Part shown: positions 1 through 10,869 of the stretch, piece by piece | Layout of the letters: each line of letters starts with the position of its first letter | Position numbering within the stretch: the first letter of the stretch is position 1 | From: Owenia fusiformis | Lineage: Eukaryota; Annelida; Polychaeta; Sabellida; Oweniidae | Direction: 5' to 3' | Assembly (NCBI GenBank): GCA_903813345.2 | Contig: CAIIXF020000002.1 | Span: 1,030,001 to 1,094,000 of the forward strand | Length of the DNA stretch: 64,000 nucleotides | Program-made: the position numbers and the translations under genes | Notes under the pieces: model-generated | Told to the model about the DNA's origin: nothing | Database searches by the model: none | What the model saw: the letters and a program-made list of their open reading frames with translations, nothing else

Positions 1-507
1 TTTTATTTTTTTGCTTTGTTGTAATGGTATTGCAGAAGAATACGCAGTTTTGTTCCTTCTAAATCAACAAAATGTAATGCATTTTTAGAAAATTAGGCAT
101 TACTGGACATATTTTCTCAAGGTTTGAAGAAATACTCGTTTCCATAAGTCGCGCGCTCAATACCCGGGCTTGTCATCATCCAAATCCGCCTTTGAAAAAA
201 TGTGAACGGTTCATAACTAGACTCGTTCGTGTTATTTTTCCTTAGTAGCAGTTGTTCTGATATATTATCTTAGTTAACATCGAGAACGAACGAGTATAAG
301 GGATCGTCTAGCTTTGCACATTTAAGACCAATCATTATACATGACTAATGTGTTTAACGTCTTGGTAGATACAAAATAACACCTAGGCTATAACGTTCTA
401 ATAAAACGAGCTTTTATATTTCATGGCCTCATTAAACAATTATTTCGTTTGGAATGGCCTTAAACCCTGGTCTGCGAAACACACATTTAAATAAGGAATT
501 GGCGCAC

Positions 508-525
508 CCGGTGTAAAATGGTTCC
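508..525 (+). repeat. Solo left end of the CCGGTGTAAAA mini-element
   Basis: CCGGTGTAAAATGGTTCC matches the left end of the short palindromic-ended elements at 39938-40085 and 45300-45475. Here the sequence switches after the left end into a different dispersed repeat (GATTTAAACCTATTTATAAG), so only the terminus remains. Confidence 0.6.
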
Positions 526-1136
526 CTCCTCTCGATTTAAACCTATTTATAAGTCAGGTTGTGGATAATAGAGAGATTTCGCACACAAGTGAAAGTACAA
601 CTTATACGTATACGTATAGTTTAAAGGGTCATGTCAAACTATTATATTTACTAAAATCAATTTTAAATTGTACTTAATGGAACATAACTAAAGAAAAGCT
701 CCATCAACCAGAGACTGTGAATGCACTGTCATCTGCACGTGTAAACTATGCACATTATAATTAAATGCTTGCTTCCGTGTCATAGTAGTTGTAGTATATT
801 CTAAACACGATCCTTCAAAGTGAGTCATGATCCTTTCAAGTGAGTCATTACATAAACAAGTTGATTATTTCAAAGTTTTCACGATCAGTATAAGTTCAAT
901 GAACTTACAAAATTGTATATACACGTAGATGATAAACGTATACAGTTGGATCTACGTATAACGCTTTACCTACATGTGTGTGGAACAATTGACAGCAAGC
1001 ATTTTTTAAAATTAATCGGCTGAGTAGGAACAGTATCCAATCAAATACTTTAACCATCAATTTGAAACACCAATCAAACCAGTAGATTCTAGCAATTCCT
1101 GGAAACGACCCATTCAGTAGCTCAACAAATGACATA

Positions 1137-1333
1137 CAGGGTGTTTAATAACGAGCATCTCCAAAAAGTCAATTTGAGAAGAGATGGGTCTATATGTATG
1201 AACTATATATGAGCCTATTTTATTCTAGACATGCTACAATTCAAGAACGTACAAATGGCATCCCTTTGACCTTTACTTATTACAGTCCGAGAAGATCTTT
1301 CCTGACGAAATACCCACATTATGAAACACCTTG
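1137..1333. mobile_element. Mariner-like MITE nested in the outer element
   Basis: It starts with TA then CAGGGTGTTTAATAACG (the right-hand copy reads CAGGGTGTTTCATAACG) and ends CATTATGAAACACCTTG, an imperfect inverted match of 17 bp. CAGGGTG termini next to TA are typical of Tc1/mariner-derived MITEs. It abuts the 906-bp element exactly. No transposase is encoded in about 200 bp. The other copy is at 57575-57794. Confidence 0.65.
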
Positions 1334-2239
1334 TTATGACGTGCACGGACCTGGGGACAATTCGGGAAATGCGGGCTTATCTCAGCTTTGAACGTTAATC
1401 TCTGCCTTATTTAAAAAGCCAACTATGTGTTTTACATATCATTTTGAAGTATTTTTTATTCGCATTTCAATGAAATTATTTTTCCTTCAAAATTCCAATG
1501 GGATCCAACACATTTTTAAAGTTAAATATACTCCGACATCGTCAAATACGCTGTAAGACGTAACACTTTACGCTTACAGGGCTCGTTGAAATTGAGATAA
1601 CTTTTGAAATAATGATCAAAATCCCACTTAAATTTCACAATTTATTCAATGGAACATTTGCATTTATGACGTCACAATTGCTTAACGGCTACATTTCAAA
1701 TTATCTTATACGAACGCTTTTAAAATTTTCAAAATTGTGTAAGGTCTTGAAGGCGAATGGGACGAGCAATAAGTTTACCTTCATTTAACCTTCTAATTTA
1801 GGTCTGATTTGAAAGAAAATTTAACTGCACAATATTGTCATGGCGAAATTTACAAAACAATAACCGGTTTGTTTATTTTGCAAATAATATCAAAATAAGA
1901 GCTGGTTTTCGAGACTTGAAAAAATGTGACGCATCGATTTTTTACCACAAATTCCATACATATCAATTTTTACTAACGCCCCAAGTGGATTTCTTGACCG
2001 TTTTTCAAAATTCAAAAACATTTTAGAAATATTGTCCTCGAGATCTCGCTACCCTGTAAATTTTGTAATGATTAGATAAGGATAAAGTATTTTATTTTTA
2101 GGTTGACTAAACTAAAAAATGTGACGCTTGACGTTTTTGACGTTGTAAGGCTGTTTGCGCCCTATGCTGCTCATTGTTTTGTCTTGGTTTTTGACGCCAT
2201 AATGTTACGCTAATTGTCCCCAGTTTCGTGCGACGTGTA
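1334..2239. mobile_element. 906-bp TIR element, copy 1
   Basis: The left end TTATGACGTGCACGG then ACCTGGGGACAATT is mirrored by the right end AATTGTCCCCAG then TTTCGTGCGACGTGTA. The 12-bp core CTGGGGACAATT is a perfect inverted repeat at both ends. Near-identical copies are at 31102-32010 and 57795-58703; at 31102 an unfilled homologous site proves the borders. There is no ORF of useful length, so it is non-autonomous. Confidence 0.8.
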
Positions 2240-2305
2240 TGTACGTCTTCTTATAAGTATAAGTATACGTTATAAGTTGTATTTTACGTATGTGCGAAAT
2301 CTCTC

Positions 2306-2720
2306 CTTATTTGGCACAAAAGTAAATAAAATAATGTTCTGGCGGTTTGGTATGTTGTCGAAGACGCAATTCACATATTTATTCGTTTTCGCTAAGATAT
2401 TTTATTTCTCGATTTAAACCTATTTATAAGTCAAGTTGTGGATAATAATTTGGCTCAAAAGTAAATAAAAGAATGTTCTGGCGGCTTGGTATGTTGTCGA
2501 AAAATTACAAATGTTGAACATCTTACTTCGAATTGTGAACACAATTTTTTTGGTCCAAATTTTGAACACCTTTGTTCAAATCTTATTGCATATGACCAAA
2601 TTTTGGACACCTCAAATTTTTCGCAGACAAAACAAAACTGGCGTGCCTTCAATTCCTTCGGCAAATGCGTAAATGTACTGGATGACAAACTAGCTGGATT
2701 GCGGATAAACTAATTTCATT
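2306..2720. repeat. Dispersed AT-rich repeat, tandemly doubled
   Basis: After the outer element closes, its interrupted target resumes (TTTGGCACAAAAGTAAATAAAATAATG). The same sequence is repeated intact at about 2410-2500 (GATTTAAACCTATTTATAAG through TATGTTGTCGAA). The arrangement parallels the 300-bp tandem pair at 42968-43566. Positions 2500-2713 read through on both strands only as short chance frames. No gene is seen. Confidence 0.6.
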
Positions 2721-5144
2721 ACATGTATGTATGTACGTACATGTGATCATCGTCGGTTCCCACGCTCAATCACTACGTTCTAGGATAGGTCCGAAGCTTG
2801 ATGAAGCAAGATGACATATGATATGAATATCTATTATCTAGATGTACTTAATTTTAAAAAATATTCTAACATGTACGTAGAGAGGATTAGTAAGACTAGA
2901 GGTTTAGCAAATGATGTGAATGAAGTAATCTAGCTGATATTTATATCTTAAAATTTTTTAACATGTACGTAAACATGGGGAATATCTTTAAAGATCTAGA
3001 AAACAATGTTAATGGAGATCTGGATTATATTTTCTATTTTTGACATCTATGTTCACACAAGAAATATGATTAGAGAACCGACTTGTTGCTTACAGTCGAG
3101 CCCTACCCCTGCCCTATATTTGGCAAATTGAAAATCGACAAGAAATCAAGTCAGACTTCTTGAAAATAACATAACGGCAAATATCTATCAGTATTTGATT
3201 CATATTTATTGACTGATATAGGTTACCCTGTAAGACTATGTACATGTATACATACAATATCGGTGCCAGTTAAAGATGTTAACTTAAGAGCAAAAAAACT
3301 TAAACTTAAAAACTTAATAAAATATGTAGTTTGGATGTTCATTTATGTCTATGGACTATAATTTATACCACAAACACTTATAAATACCTGAACTTTGCAA
3401 TAAAAGTGCCCAAAAATTGTTGTTTCGAAATTCCCCATTTTTCCTGTATCGCGCTAGTCACGTGACCATTACGCGCAGCAGGCAATGTAGAGCATTACAG
3501 ATATTATATGTACAGTTGCATATTTCAACATGTTCAATATGGCAAACATCAGCGATTCTGATTCCCGGGTTCTGGGAAATAGCTATATAAATTGGCGAGA
3601 GGGTGTAATTTGACTGAGGACAATTTAGGAGGGGAAATGTCTCTAAGTAAGAGAACAGATATGGGGACTTTAGACATATGGACTTTACTATGACGGAGAA
3701 TCAACAAAAAACGTGAGTTCTGGAATGAAGACTCAGCGATCTTTTATCCTATTCGTTGAATTTAGACGCGGAAACACCCTTGGTATACGCAGCTAACGAA
3801 AATTGACAGGTACGGGTCAAAAGCTGGACCGGTACGGGTTAACGGTTTTATTTGAATTTAAAACAGCCATAACTTGCTCAATATTGATCTTCGTGTCTAA
3901 TTTGAAATATATGATGCCTCCCGTTGCTTTTAAGTACCCCAATTTTTTACAGATTTTTAAACGGACCAAAACTCTAAATGCGCATTTATGCTCTTTTCTC
4001 TCGAGAACGACTGTCTCGAGAGAAAACGACTGTCTATTTCTATGAACATAACAAGTGTAAATTCATGATAAGCGTAATTAAGAGATCATTTTTGATTTTT
4101 TTCTAAAAATTAAAAGAATATTAAGTTTACGTCAAGTTTCATACATTTTCAACAGAATTTGAAACTCACCGTTAGTCTCAAAGGATGCGCAGAGGTAATA
4201 GTCCATGGCTTGACTTCCGAAAACCATTTGCTGAAAAAATCCTGCTTTCGAGTCGAAAAATGTCTTTCATCACAAGGGGCAAAGAAACATTTAAACCATT
4301 TCATTACCAGAATTTTTTCACATAATCGCATAATCACAAGGGGTCAAACAACAAATTACTTGTATTGTTCATGTTTTATAAAACATAATACAATAACAAA
4401 TAGGTACGTTTAAATTAAATGTTACAGAGGTATTGGTTGTTCATTAATCCAAGGGCATGTCTAATTATCAATAAGAGTCATTTGCAATCCAACGCCTTAC
4501 AGTTCGTCCTCGATGTTACAGCTGGCTACCATCACGTTTTTTGATGGTTGTTCCTTCTTTTACCTTACCGCAGGATATAATCATATTTTAGGAAGATGAT
4601 GGTAACGATTTTTCTCAATTATTCATGAATTCGACCAAGTCTTGGTGGTTGTTTTATAAGCAACTGACCTTTATCTAACTACGACAAATAGAATTTTAGC
4701 TGGAAGAGCAATAGGCCCTCCTACAAAAACACAGTTTTCAAGATCGAGCAATATGCATACATTGATTTGGAGCATAAGTTCGCACCATTTTAAAGATAGA
4801 AATATAATGTTACATCATGTACAATGCAATGTAAATATGTAATTATTTGTTTAGCAGTATACAGGTTTGGCCAAAACATAATAATCCTATTTATATCCAT
4901 CAAAATGTTTCATCATATTTTTTTAGTATTGAACATCATATCCTTGTTTTTTAAAATGATTTTCGTTTCCTGATGTATTTAAGAAATTTAAAATAAATTA
5001 TAAAAACGTAAAAGCTGTTTGTGTGCAATTTTTTCTAACTTGTGTTAACGCGTATATTCAGTTTTAACTCCCGTTTATGCCTGGGTCGATGCCCAATTCA
5101 CAAAACAGCGTCTACCAGTCCTCCTAAATAAACAAAAATATGCA
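2721..5144. other. Anonymous AT-rich sequence inside the duplication
   Basis: There is no long reading frame, no TIR pair and no obvious tandem array except the hairpin at 3994-4026. The sequence is matched closely at about 59185-61590. Nothing else can be supported here. Confidence 0.5.
3994..4026. other. Perfect 13-bp hairpin
   Basis: TTTTCTCTCGAGA, a 7-base loop ACGACTG, then TCTCGAGAGAAAA. The loop sequence with its neighbours (AACGACTGTC) is repeated directly after the stem. The hairpin is kept unchanged in the other copy at 60459-60491. No role is known. Confidence 0.8.
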
Positions 5145-5545
5145 CATCTTGTGCTGCAAATAATCTTAAAGGAATGCCAAATATACCGATCTTGACTCAA
5201 TATATGCTAATGTAGTTAGTTTATATTCTCGTACATGTCTCAATATAATCACATGCTGCATATCACTTATCTCAAAATATGCAGGAATACTCATGAAAAA
5301 TGGCATATATGCAGATCATATGCAAATATAACCAGTGTCATTTTCTATATATCTAGTATACTCAGCTGCTTATATTTGTCTATCCCAGATAAGCAGGTAT
5401 ATGCAGTTTCTGCGCTGCATATAATCACAAGTAAACAGCAAATATGCAAAGTATGTCTGAATATAAGCAAATATACTCAGTGACAGTACCCGTATATTCA
5501 GTCAGTATTCTCTGGGGTTGTTTGTTATATGCAGCTGCATTTATA
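5145..5545. repeat. Block dense in ATATGCA / TGCATAT motifs
   Basis: At least ten close variants of ATATGCA or its complement occur in 400 bp (for example near 5143, 5205, 5258, 5278, 5305, 5320, 5398, 5423, 5440 and 5528), at irregular spacing and in both orientations. One contains the octamer-like ATGCAAAT. The block is conserved at about 61600-62000 in the right copy. It looks like a degenerate short-period repeat. Confidence 0.5.
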
Positions 5546-5554
5546 TATTTATTT

Positions 5555-6476
5555 ATAGATTACTTATAAGTCAAGTTGTGAATACTAATTTGGCTCAAAA
5601 TTGAGTAAGATAGTCTTAAGAATGTGCCGGAGGTTCTAGGTATGTTGTCGAAGACGCAATTTACATACATTGTAGCTAGTCCATCGCTTTTGAGACGTTG
5701 GCGTAAGATCGATGTCAAGTTGACGAATTTGTGATTTTGAACCATTTTAACATATATTGGGTAAGAATAGTCTAACTACATACCTTAAAGACACATTGTA
5801 ACATACAGCCGACAAAATGGTTAAACATGTTCAGGCTGTAACGACCCTCACTCTGCGTGGTAAGCGCAAAAGGTAGTGGTAGCGTTAAAGGGTTTTTGAG
5901 TGAGTGGAAGAATCGTCACATTATTACCGGGTCCGTGTTGTGATTGTATACGCTCTCAAGGGTTTTACAGACATGATTGGTTGAATGGCAAAATGGCTGA
6001 ATATGTCGCACTGCGACATAAAACATACACCTAACTGACAAAACAGATGATTTAGTTTAAATATAAATGAAAACATGATTATGGGTTTATTTACAAAGTG
6101 ATTACAAAGTGAGTATAGTAATTGACAATTACACACATAGTGTGGAAATATATATATGAATAAAAGTTCTGATATTGTGATACCTGGATGATATATGGTG
6201 CAGCGTTACTCAATGGCAACGGGTACCCATATTCAAGGATTACGCACAAAGGTGGATCGTTATGCAACTAAGATTCCTGAAATGTGGTTACGATAATATA
6301 CATAGTATTTCCTATCAAGTACAATACATACTCAAGTACGATTACATAATTACCAAGAAGCTGATACTGCAATTACACATTATTGAGCTCATATTCATAA
6401 ATCTTACATTAAACATATAACATACAATACTTTCATCTGGGAGAGTGTGTGACACAACTGGTGACCAAATAAACAT
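5555..6476. repeat. Distal part of the left duplication
   Basis: Matches about 63075-64000. The start (TATAAGTCAAGTTGTGAATACTAATTTGGCTC) is another diverged member of the dispersed repeat seen at 2410 and 43140. Short frames here on the minus strand are not supported by any motif. Confidence 0.6.
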
Positions 6477-6754
6477 ACATGGCAATATGTATTACCATGA
6501 CTTTGCAACAACCTTTGACAATGAGAACAACAACAACTGGCACCTTGGAGTGTACGACATGACGCAAAGAGCCTAATTACAACCACTGACAAAATGTAAG
6601 ACCGACTAGGAATATCAAAGTAACATTCAGATTCACAAGCTTGGGTGAAACATACCAAATAATGACTATAACTTGTAAAACATTTGATTCAACATACCAA
6701 TTAGTGATAACAATGTATACATGACTGCTCATTATGTAACATGCTAGGAAAATT

Positions 6755-6925
6755 AATGTCACATAACATGTGGGTGCAATCACATGACATGGATATACAT
6801 GTCACGTAACTAGTGGGCGCCTGCTATGAAACATGCCGACGCGTGCTACATGACATCTTGGTGCGATTACACATCATGTGGGTACATGCTATGTAACAAG
6901 TGGGTGCATGTTATGGAGTAAGTGA
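6755..6925. repeat. Degenerate short repeats with GTGGGTGC and ACATG
   Basis: Variants of GTGGGTGC followed by an ACATG/TATGTAAC-like segment recur about every 25-45 bp between 6768 and 6915. They are too diverged to define a unit. Confidence 0.4.
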
Positions 6926-7254
6926 TCAATCACGAACATGAGTGAAACTGTATACCAAAGTTGGTAGTAGTACATCACCAACTCATAATATTTCATGACA
7001 CAACATAAGGGTGGGTGCAACAACTTGTATTCCCTTTGGTAATATTGGGTGCAACAAATTGTATCTCCCTAGGGTGGCTTTGGGGAAAGCCATACATGCA
7101 TACAGTATATAAATTATAGTTCGACCTTAACGCAACGATACAATAAAACCGACACTCCAACCATCGATAAACAATAGAACTTGAACTCCATAAGCCGACT
7201 ATATGCAAGCGAGAAATTACGTAACATACAGCTGCACAGGGTAGTTTGCAGTGT

Positions 7255-7385
7255 ACCAAAACATGATCAATTTGGGTATTGATCATCAACAATGATGTAA
7301 ACTGACATGATCAAACTGGGTATTGATCAACAACAATGAAGCAAACTGACATGATCAAACTGGGTATGTTGATCATCAATCATGT
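7255..7385. repeat. 44-bp tandem repeat, about three units
   Basis: CATGATCAA recurs at 7262, 7306 and 7350, exactly 44 bp apart, followed each time by a TGGGTATTGATCA-like segment. Each unit holds palindromic TGATCA sites. Confidence 0.75.
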
Positions 7386-7539
7386 AAACCAAATATGGGT
7401 CAAATAATTCCAATGTGCTTTTGCATTAACAAGTCAAATCTAAATCTATATGTAATACTTGCCAATTTCGCCACACTCGATATATAGAGTGCTTACAGCT
7501 TGAAATGAGGTGTAGGGTGTCCATCCACATGAGGTGAAT

Positions 7540-8825
7540 AGTATTCACGACAACTTCCAGCTCATCTTTATTACGATAGACCGGAAGTGAATGTTTGAGT
7601 CAATTAAATGGTGATAATGTTGTTTTAATGAAGCGGGGAAGTCAAAACAATACAAGTACAAATCATAGTAAGCATTTGAAGATCATTAAAAGGCATTTAA
7701 AATCAAATCCACGGCAAAATTTGAAATAATCAAAATGTTTCATACGGACTTCAGGGAAAACACTTCCGGTTTTATAATCCATGATTTTATCAGTCAAAAA
7801 AATATTTTTTTATGATTTTTTCGATATTTGCTGAAATATAGTATGCATATTTGTGTTGATTGTTAATTACAAAATAGGTAGGGTAAAGAATATGTCAACG
7901 TCGTTTGATCTTGTCCTAGAAGTCATATTTCAGAGAGTCCAAGAATTCAGCCCAAATTCAAAGAATTAAAGGATGTAAATTACTGCTTATATTCTTTAAC
8001 CTGTGGTAAATGTACACACAATGCATACTTTATAAGTATAAGTAGGTGTAAATCGAGAAATAAAAATATCCCTGAAGATCTTCCATTTTGCTACACTGAC
8101 GTCACCTAGGTGTAACTAGGTGACGACCAGTGGGTATGGAGTCAAGCAGTTTTACATGATGTGTAGGTTAAAATCCATGATGCATTGGACATAGCGTTAT
8201 GCCTTAATTTTTTATAACTTTATATTCCCTCTGATTACGGGTGTCCAACTGACCGTTAATCTATATTTTACACCCCAACATGTTTGAAAATCAAGGAGTT
8301 ACACTGCAAAGGTTTCTTCAAACTTGTTCCATTACGCTTAACAAAAAAATGCCTTTTTATTGCTACATTATTGCCGTAAAGAGTCCATCTTTTTAGCGTC
8401 GTTTAGGTCCCCAGCTGTGAGAATAAGCCCTATTGCCTGGGTCACATTTGCTCCGATTCATCAAATGATTAATTTTGACTTCATATTGGATGAAATCCAT
8501 AACATACAGTTTCCGGTATGAATATCTTAATGTATATTAGTTCACGCGTCTGGGGAAAAGCCTGTATATTGTTTAGCATAGTAGAGCATAGTTTGTTAAT
8601 AATACTTTGTTAAAACGAACTAGAAAACGTTAAACCGGTCAATATAATAGCCGCTTCGGATCATTAGTTCATAGCGAAAAGTTCATTATGGGTGCATTTA
8701 AGGAGAGCTGATTTGCTGCATTTTCTTGTTGATGAATTCTGACCCACAGGTAATCAACGACTTAAAGAACAACCTGGCACTCAAGTTGAAAATTCAACCA
8801 ATCATAATCGAAAGCATTGAGTAAT
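7540..8825 (+). repeat. Dispersed repeat family R, longest copy
   Basis: Blocks of this stretch recur collinearly at 43760-44170 (shorter, missing the middle) and in inverted orientation at about 22500-23720. Shared landmarks are GATAGACCGGAAGTGAATG, the TGACGTCA palindrome at 8097-8104, CCAGTGGGTATGGAGTCAAG, CTGGGTCACATTTGCTCC and GATTTGCTGCATTTTCTTG. It is non-coding. It is interrupted at 8826-10451 and its tail resumes at 10452. Confidence 0.7.
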
Positions 8826-8939
8826 GAAAGTAACTAGACTTTGGAAATTGAACGAAGTTCAATTTCAGACTCCAGATCTAGACCTTTTTTAGCCGAGTCA
8901 TCCAGAATAAGCCAAGTCATCCAGAATAAGCTGAGTCAT

Positions 8940-9142
8940 CCAGAAAAAGATGGATGGATAAAATAGGAAGGTAGGATAGGATAGAATAGGAAGGAAGATA
9001 TGGTAAGAAAGAGGGATAGGATAGAACAGATTAGGAAGAAAGGATATGATAGGAGAGGATAGGAACGAAACGGAAGGAAAAGATACGAAGGAAGGATAGA
9101 TAGGAAGGATAGGATAGGATAAGATCAGATAGGAAGGATAGA
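8940..9142 (+). repeat. GATAGGA/GGAAGGATA-type microsatellite
   Basis: A purine-rich run made of GGATA, GGAAG and GATAG blocks with no pyrimidine tract. It lies inside the 1.6-kb insertion. Confidence 0.85.
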
Positions 9143-9199
9143 TGAATTTTTCAATATTTTCTTCTCTACTCTTGACTTTCTATCAGGATACCATCAGAT

Positions 9200-9640
9200 C
9201 GATTTTCCGAAATTTCAAAACACCATAACTTCCGAACCGGAAGTCGGATCGAAATTTGATTTAAAGATTCGGATTCCTGACAAAATTCTACCCCTAATTC
9301 ATAACTCATACGTTAAATTTGGCGAATTTTTATTTTGACCTACTTTTCGGACACGCTATAACTTCGGAACCGGAAGTCGGATCGAAATTTGGTTTGCAGA
9401 TTCGGATTCCTGATAAAAATCTACCCCTAATTCATAACTCATACGTTAAATTTGGCGAATTTTTATTTTGACCTACTTTTTGGACACCCCATTACTTCGG
9501 AACCGAAGGTCGGATTGAAATTTGGTTTGCAGATTCGGATTCCTGAGGAAATTCTACACCTAATTCATAACTCAAACGTCAAATTTGGAGAACTTTTTAT
9601 TTTGACCTACATTTCGGACACCATATCTCAAAAGTGGGTC
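9200..9640 (+). repeat. 133-bp tandem repeat, three units plus a distant fourth
   Basis: GGAACCGGAAGTCGGATCGA-type cores occur at about 9234, 9367 and 9500, 133 bp apart; a diverged unit follows at 9950-10110. The unit also holds CAGATTCGGATTCCTGA and AATTTTTATTTTGACCTAC. The short reading frame that spans it is simply the repeat translated. Confidence 0.85.
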
Positions 9641-10421
9641 AAAATACTTTCTGACGGCAAAAGGCTAACACTATAAGCACACTCTTGGCTACATGTATAC
9701 AAATTTTCAGAGAATATAATTAATCTGTAGTGTCAGAATCGCAAAAATAAGGAAAAACTTTGAATTTGACCTAGATTTTGACCTAGGCATTTTGGTGTCC
9801 AAATTTTTATGAAAAGAAGGTTTTGAGGTCCCTTTCTTTTATGGGCTTCCATTATGTTTAGCTGTGCTTAGTCTGTATCTCGTATTTTACACTTCAAAAA
9901 AATATTTTTTCCCATTGAATTAACATGGGGCACCAAATTTAGCAATTTTTGAATTTTCAAAACGCCATAACTTCTGAACCGGAAGTCAGATCGAAATTTG
10001 GTTTTCAGATTCGGAATCCTGAGAAAATCTCCTATAAGACTGATATCCTGGACATTGGATTCGGAGAATTTTTTTTTGGACCTCGTTTTCGGACACTGAT
10101 ATCTCGAAATCGATTTGAGATACCAAAAAACTAAATCGACCCTAGATTTTCTACTTTTTTATGAGGAACACAATGAAAAAAACCCGGATCAAAAATATTG
10201 AAGGACGACCGAGAAAATCGAAAAAAGTGACAAAGTACTGGATTTGACCTAGTTCTTGACCTTTGACCTAGATAAAAATTTGACCCAATTTCCCACCAAC
10301 TAGATACTAAACCTAAATGAACTGTATTATGGTATTTACTGGATACCTTATAGTTATTGAAAAAACTCAAAAAGAATAATAAGAATAAGAATAATAATAA
10401 TAAGAATACTGGCAAAAACAA

Positions 10422-10449
10422 TAGACTCCAGATTGACATCTGGAGTCTA
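10422..10449. other. Perfect 12-bp hairpin at the insertion's right end
   Basis: TAGACTCCAGAT, loop TGAC, ATCTGGAGTCTA, followed by ATAAAAA. It marks the right border of the 1.6-kb insertion; AGACTCCAGAT also occurs near its left end at about 8864. This is consistent with a rolling-circle-type 3-prime terminal hairpin, but it is not proof. Confidence 0.75.
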
Positions 10450-10451
10450 AT

Positions 10452-10545
10452 AAAAATTCATATAGGGGTAACGGTATATGAGTCGCATTTTAAGAGTGAT
10501 TGCCATCGGGACGAGAGGAACACTAAAGGACAAGCAAATTCGAAA
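10452..10545 (+). repeat. Resumed tail of repeat family R
   Basis: CATATAGGGGTAA, AGTCGCATT and GTGATTGCCATCGGGACGAG match 44175-44260 in the same orientation and about 22560-22610 inverted. This shows that 8826-10451 is inserted inside one ancestral repeat. Confidence 0.7.
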
Positions 10546-10869
10546 TTTTTTTTCTTATTTTATTATTCCACGCAAGATTTCTCCGCACACACCGACATGT
10601 CAGCTAATTAGCATATACCATCAACCTTGACATGTTCCTGGGCTACAGGGAAATGCCTTCATTTTTTGAATTAGCCCCTCCCTAATTAGCCAAGGTCAAA
10701 TTTTTACATTTTTGCACGTACAAGGAGTAACCATTTTTATTTTTTACCCAAAATTTGCATATGCCATCCCTCACAATTGCCATTTCACATATATTCCGGG
10801 TTTTAAAATTGGGTGCCCCAAGTTTGAAAAATGGGGCACCCCAGTGGGGCAAAATTTGAAAACTGTGTA

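Larger units (their letters stand above)
571..2305. mobile_element. Outer TIR element carrying two nested elements
   Basis: The ends are inverted repeats of roughly 48 bp with gaps: left end GAGAGATTTCGCACA at 571, right end TGTGCGAAATCTCTC ending at 2305, with homologous ACAACTTATACG / CGTTATAAGTTGT further in. The uninterrupted target is visible at about 43180-43220, where GTATAATAATTTGGCTC runs without the insert. After removing the nested elements at 1137-1333 and 1334-2239 the outer element is about 630 bp and non-coding, so it is a MITE. The superfamily is not assigned; the duplicated target is only about 2-3 AT-rich bases. Confidence 0.75.
1..6476. repeat. Left copy of a large near-identical direct duplication
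   Basis: This block matches 56437-64000 in the same orientation almost base for base. The differences I see are scattered substitutions and small indels (for example a 25-bp stretch near 57668-57692 that is absent near 1229), plus one large gap at about 5545 where the right copy has an extra 1.06 kb. Both copies run off the window, so the true length is unknown. The first 530 bases have a third, more diverged relative at 39445-39960. The block contains transposons and no recognisable host gene. It could be a real segmental duplication or two haplotypes placed in tandem by assembly. Confidence 0.93.
8826..10451. mobile_element. 1.6-kb insertion with terminal hairpins and internal tandem repeats (Helentron/HINE-like?)
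   Basis: Comparison with the unfilled relative at about 44160-44180 (AGCATTGATCAGGTAATAAAAATCC) places an insertion between GAGTAAT at 8819-8825 and AAAAATTCAT at 10452. The left end has a palindrome (AAATTGAAC-GAA-GTTCAATTT) followed by AGACTCCAGAT; the right end is a perfect 12-bp hairpin built from the same AGACTCCAGAT, finishing CTAAT. Inside are a GATAGGA microsatellite and 133-bp tandem units. Terminal hairpin plus internal tandem repeats without TIRs is how Helentron-derived non-autonomous elements look, but the class is an inference. No Rep/helicase is encoded. Confidence 0.55.

Noticed and set aside
1835-2026. A 63-residue frame found identically at 1835, 31603 and 58296
   Set aside because: It lies inside the 906-bp TIR element; identity reflects recent copying of the DNA. 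It starts at TTG, and the nearest ATG (1840) opens a frame of only a few codons. No motif supports a protein.
9452-10134. Plus-strand frames with a repeated ITSEPEV-like phrase
   Set aside because: Translation of the 133-bp tandem unit and its diverged relative, not a protein family.
10131-10439. Minus-strand frame with a Leu/Phe-rich start resembling a signal peptide
   Set aside because: The hydrophobic stretch is the complement of an AAT/AAC microsatellite at 10360-10420.
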